DNA from: Sediminibacterium sp.
GTDB taxonomy: Bacteria > Bacteroidota > Bacteroidia > Chitinophagales > Chitinophagaceae
DNA: 64,000 nt
Assembly: GCA_017537025.1 (NCBI GenBank)
Contig: JAFWCB010000005.1
Span: 124,001-188,000, forward strand
Reading direction: 5' to 3'
The notes under the pieces: model-generated
What the model was told of the DNA's origin: nothing
The model's database searches: none
The model's input: the letters and a program-made list of their open reading frames with translations, nothing else
Part shown: in pieces, positions 63,965-64,000 of the stretch
Position numbering within the stretch: the stretch's first letter is position 1
Layout: every line of letters starts with the position of its first letter
Made by a program: the position numbers and the translations under genes

Positions 63965-64000
63965 ATTAGTTAATTTTCGTTTTTGTTCATCATGATCATC

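Overview
The window comes from a Bacteroidota chromosome, most likely Chitinophagaceae or a close relative. The evidence is a gldJ / porU / porV block of the type IX secretion and gliding machinery, a dut - DUF4292 lipoprotein - EnvC-like peptidase neighbourhood, AT-rich sequence, start sites without clear Shine-Dalgarno sequences, and several TAnnTTTG-type -7 promoter boxes. No rRNA, tRNA, CRISPR array, transposase or phage gene was seen.

Layout: (1) 1-2383 (-) holds an EnvC-like peptidase (cut by the window edge), a DUF4292 lipoprotein and dUTPase. (2) 2457-6317 (+) holds a methyltransferase, a WcaJ-type initiating phosphoglycosyltransferase and a Wzi-like barrel. (3) 6298-25878 (-) is exopolysaccharide locus A: two Wzi-like barrels, a GT9-like protein, Wza-type SLBB exporter, Wzz, two GTs, Wzy, Wzx, TagA-type GT, a GDP-mannose 3,5-epimerase homologue, and a module resembling the mycobacterial polyprenyl-phosphoryl-arabinose pathway (HAD-UbiA fusion, DprE1-DprE2 fusion, GT-C). 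(4) 25962-26829 (-) is a two-gene HEPN pair flanked by 8-mer repeats. (5) 27064-50841 (-) is exopolysaccharide locus B: a second SLBB exporter and Wzz, a cytidylyltransferase-like protein, UDP-glucose dehydrogenase, GDP-fucose genes (fcl frameshifted), Wzx, Wzy, FkbM, several GTs including GT11, a UDP-L-QuiNAc/L-FucNAc gene set, and an initiation module (PglF-like dehydratase, 4-reductase-like SDR, small phosphoglycosyltransferase). (6) 51501-53351 (-) holds a WbpA/TviB-type dehydrogenase and ispF. (7) 53901-62269 holds gldJ (-), porU and porV (+) and murF (-). (8) 63074-64000 holds a DUF1640-like membrane protein, a DUF983 protein and two hairpins.

The two Wzx/Wzy loci look like two separate surface polysaccharides. 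Locus B appears to start on a 6-deoxy-HexNAc made in its own distal module and to use UDP-GlcA, an L-6-deoxy-HexNAc and, if fcl works, L-fucose. Locus A has no initiating enzyme of its own and probably uses the WcaJ-like protein at 3.2 kb. Both have stand-alone Wzz proteins with no tyrosine kinase.

The least ordinary part is the non-coding DNA. Four large modular palindromic elements (about 0.4-0.7 kb) occupy the gaps around ispF, gldJ, porU and murF. Three of their ends carry a shared motif, GCATTTGCA, 7-8 bp from a TAnnTTTG promoter-like box. Many smaller gaps hold arrays of degenerate 7-8 bp words, each gap with its own word and often arranged as inverted arms. One such word array lies in frame inside the locus B exporter gene.
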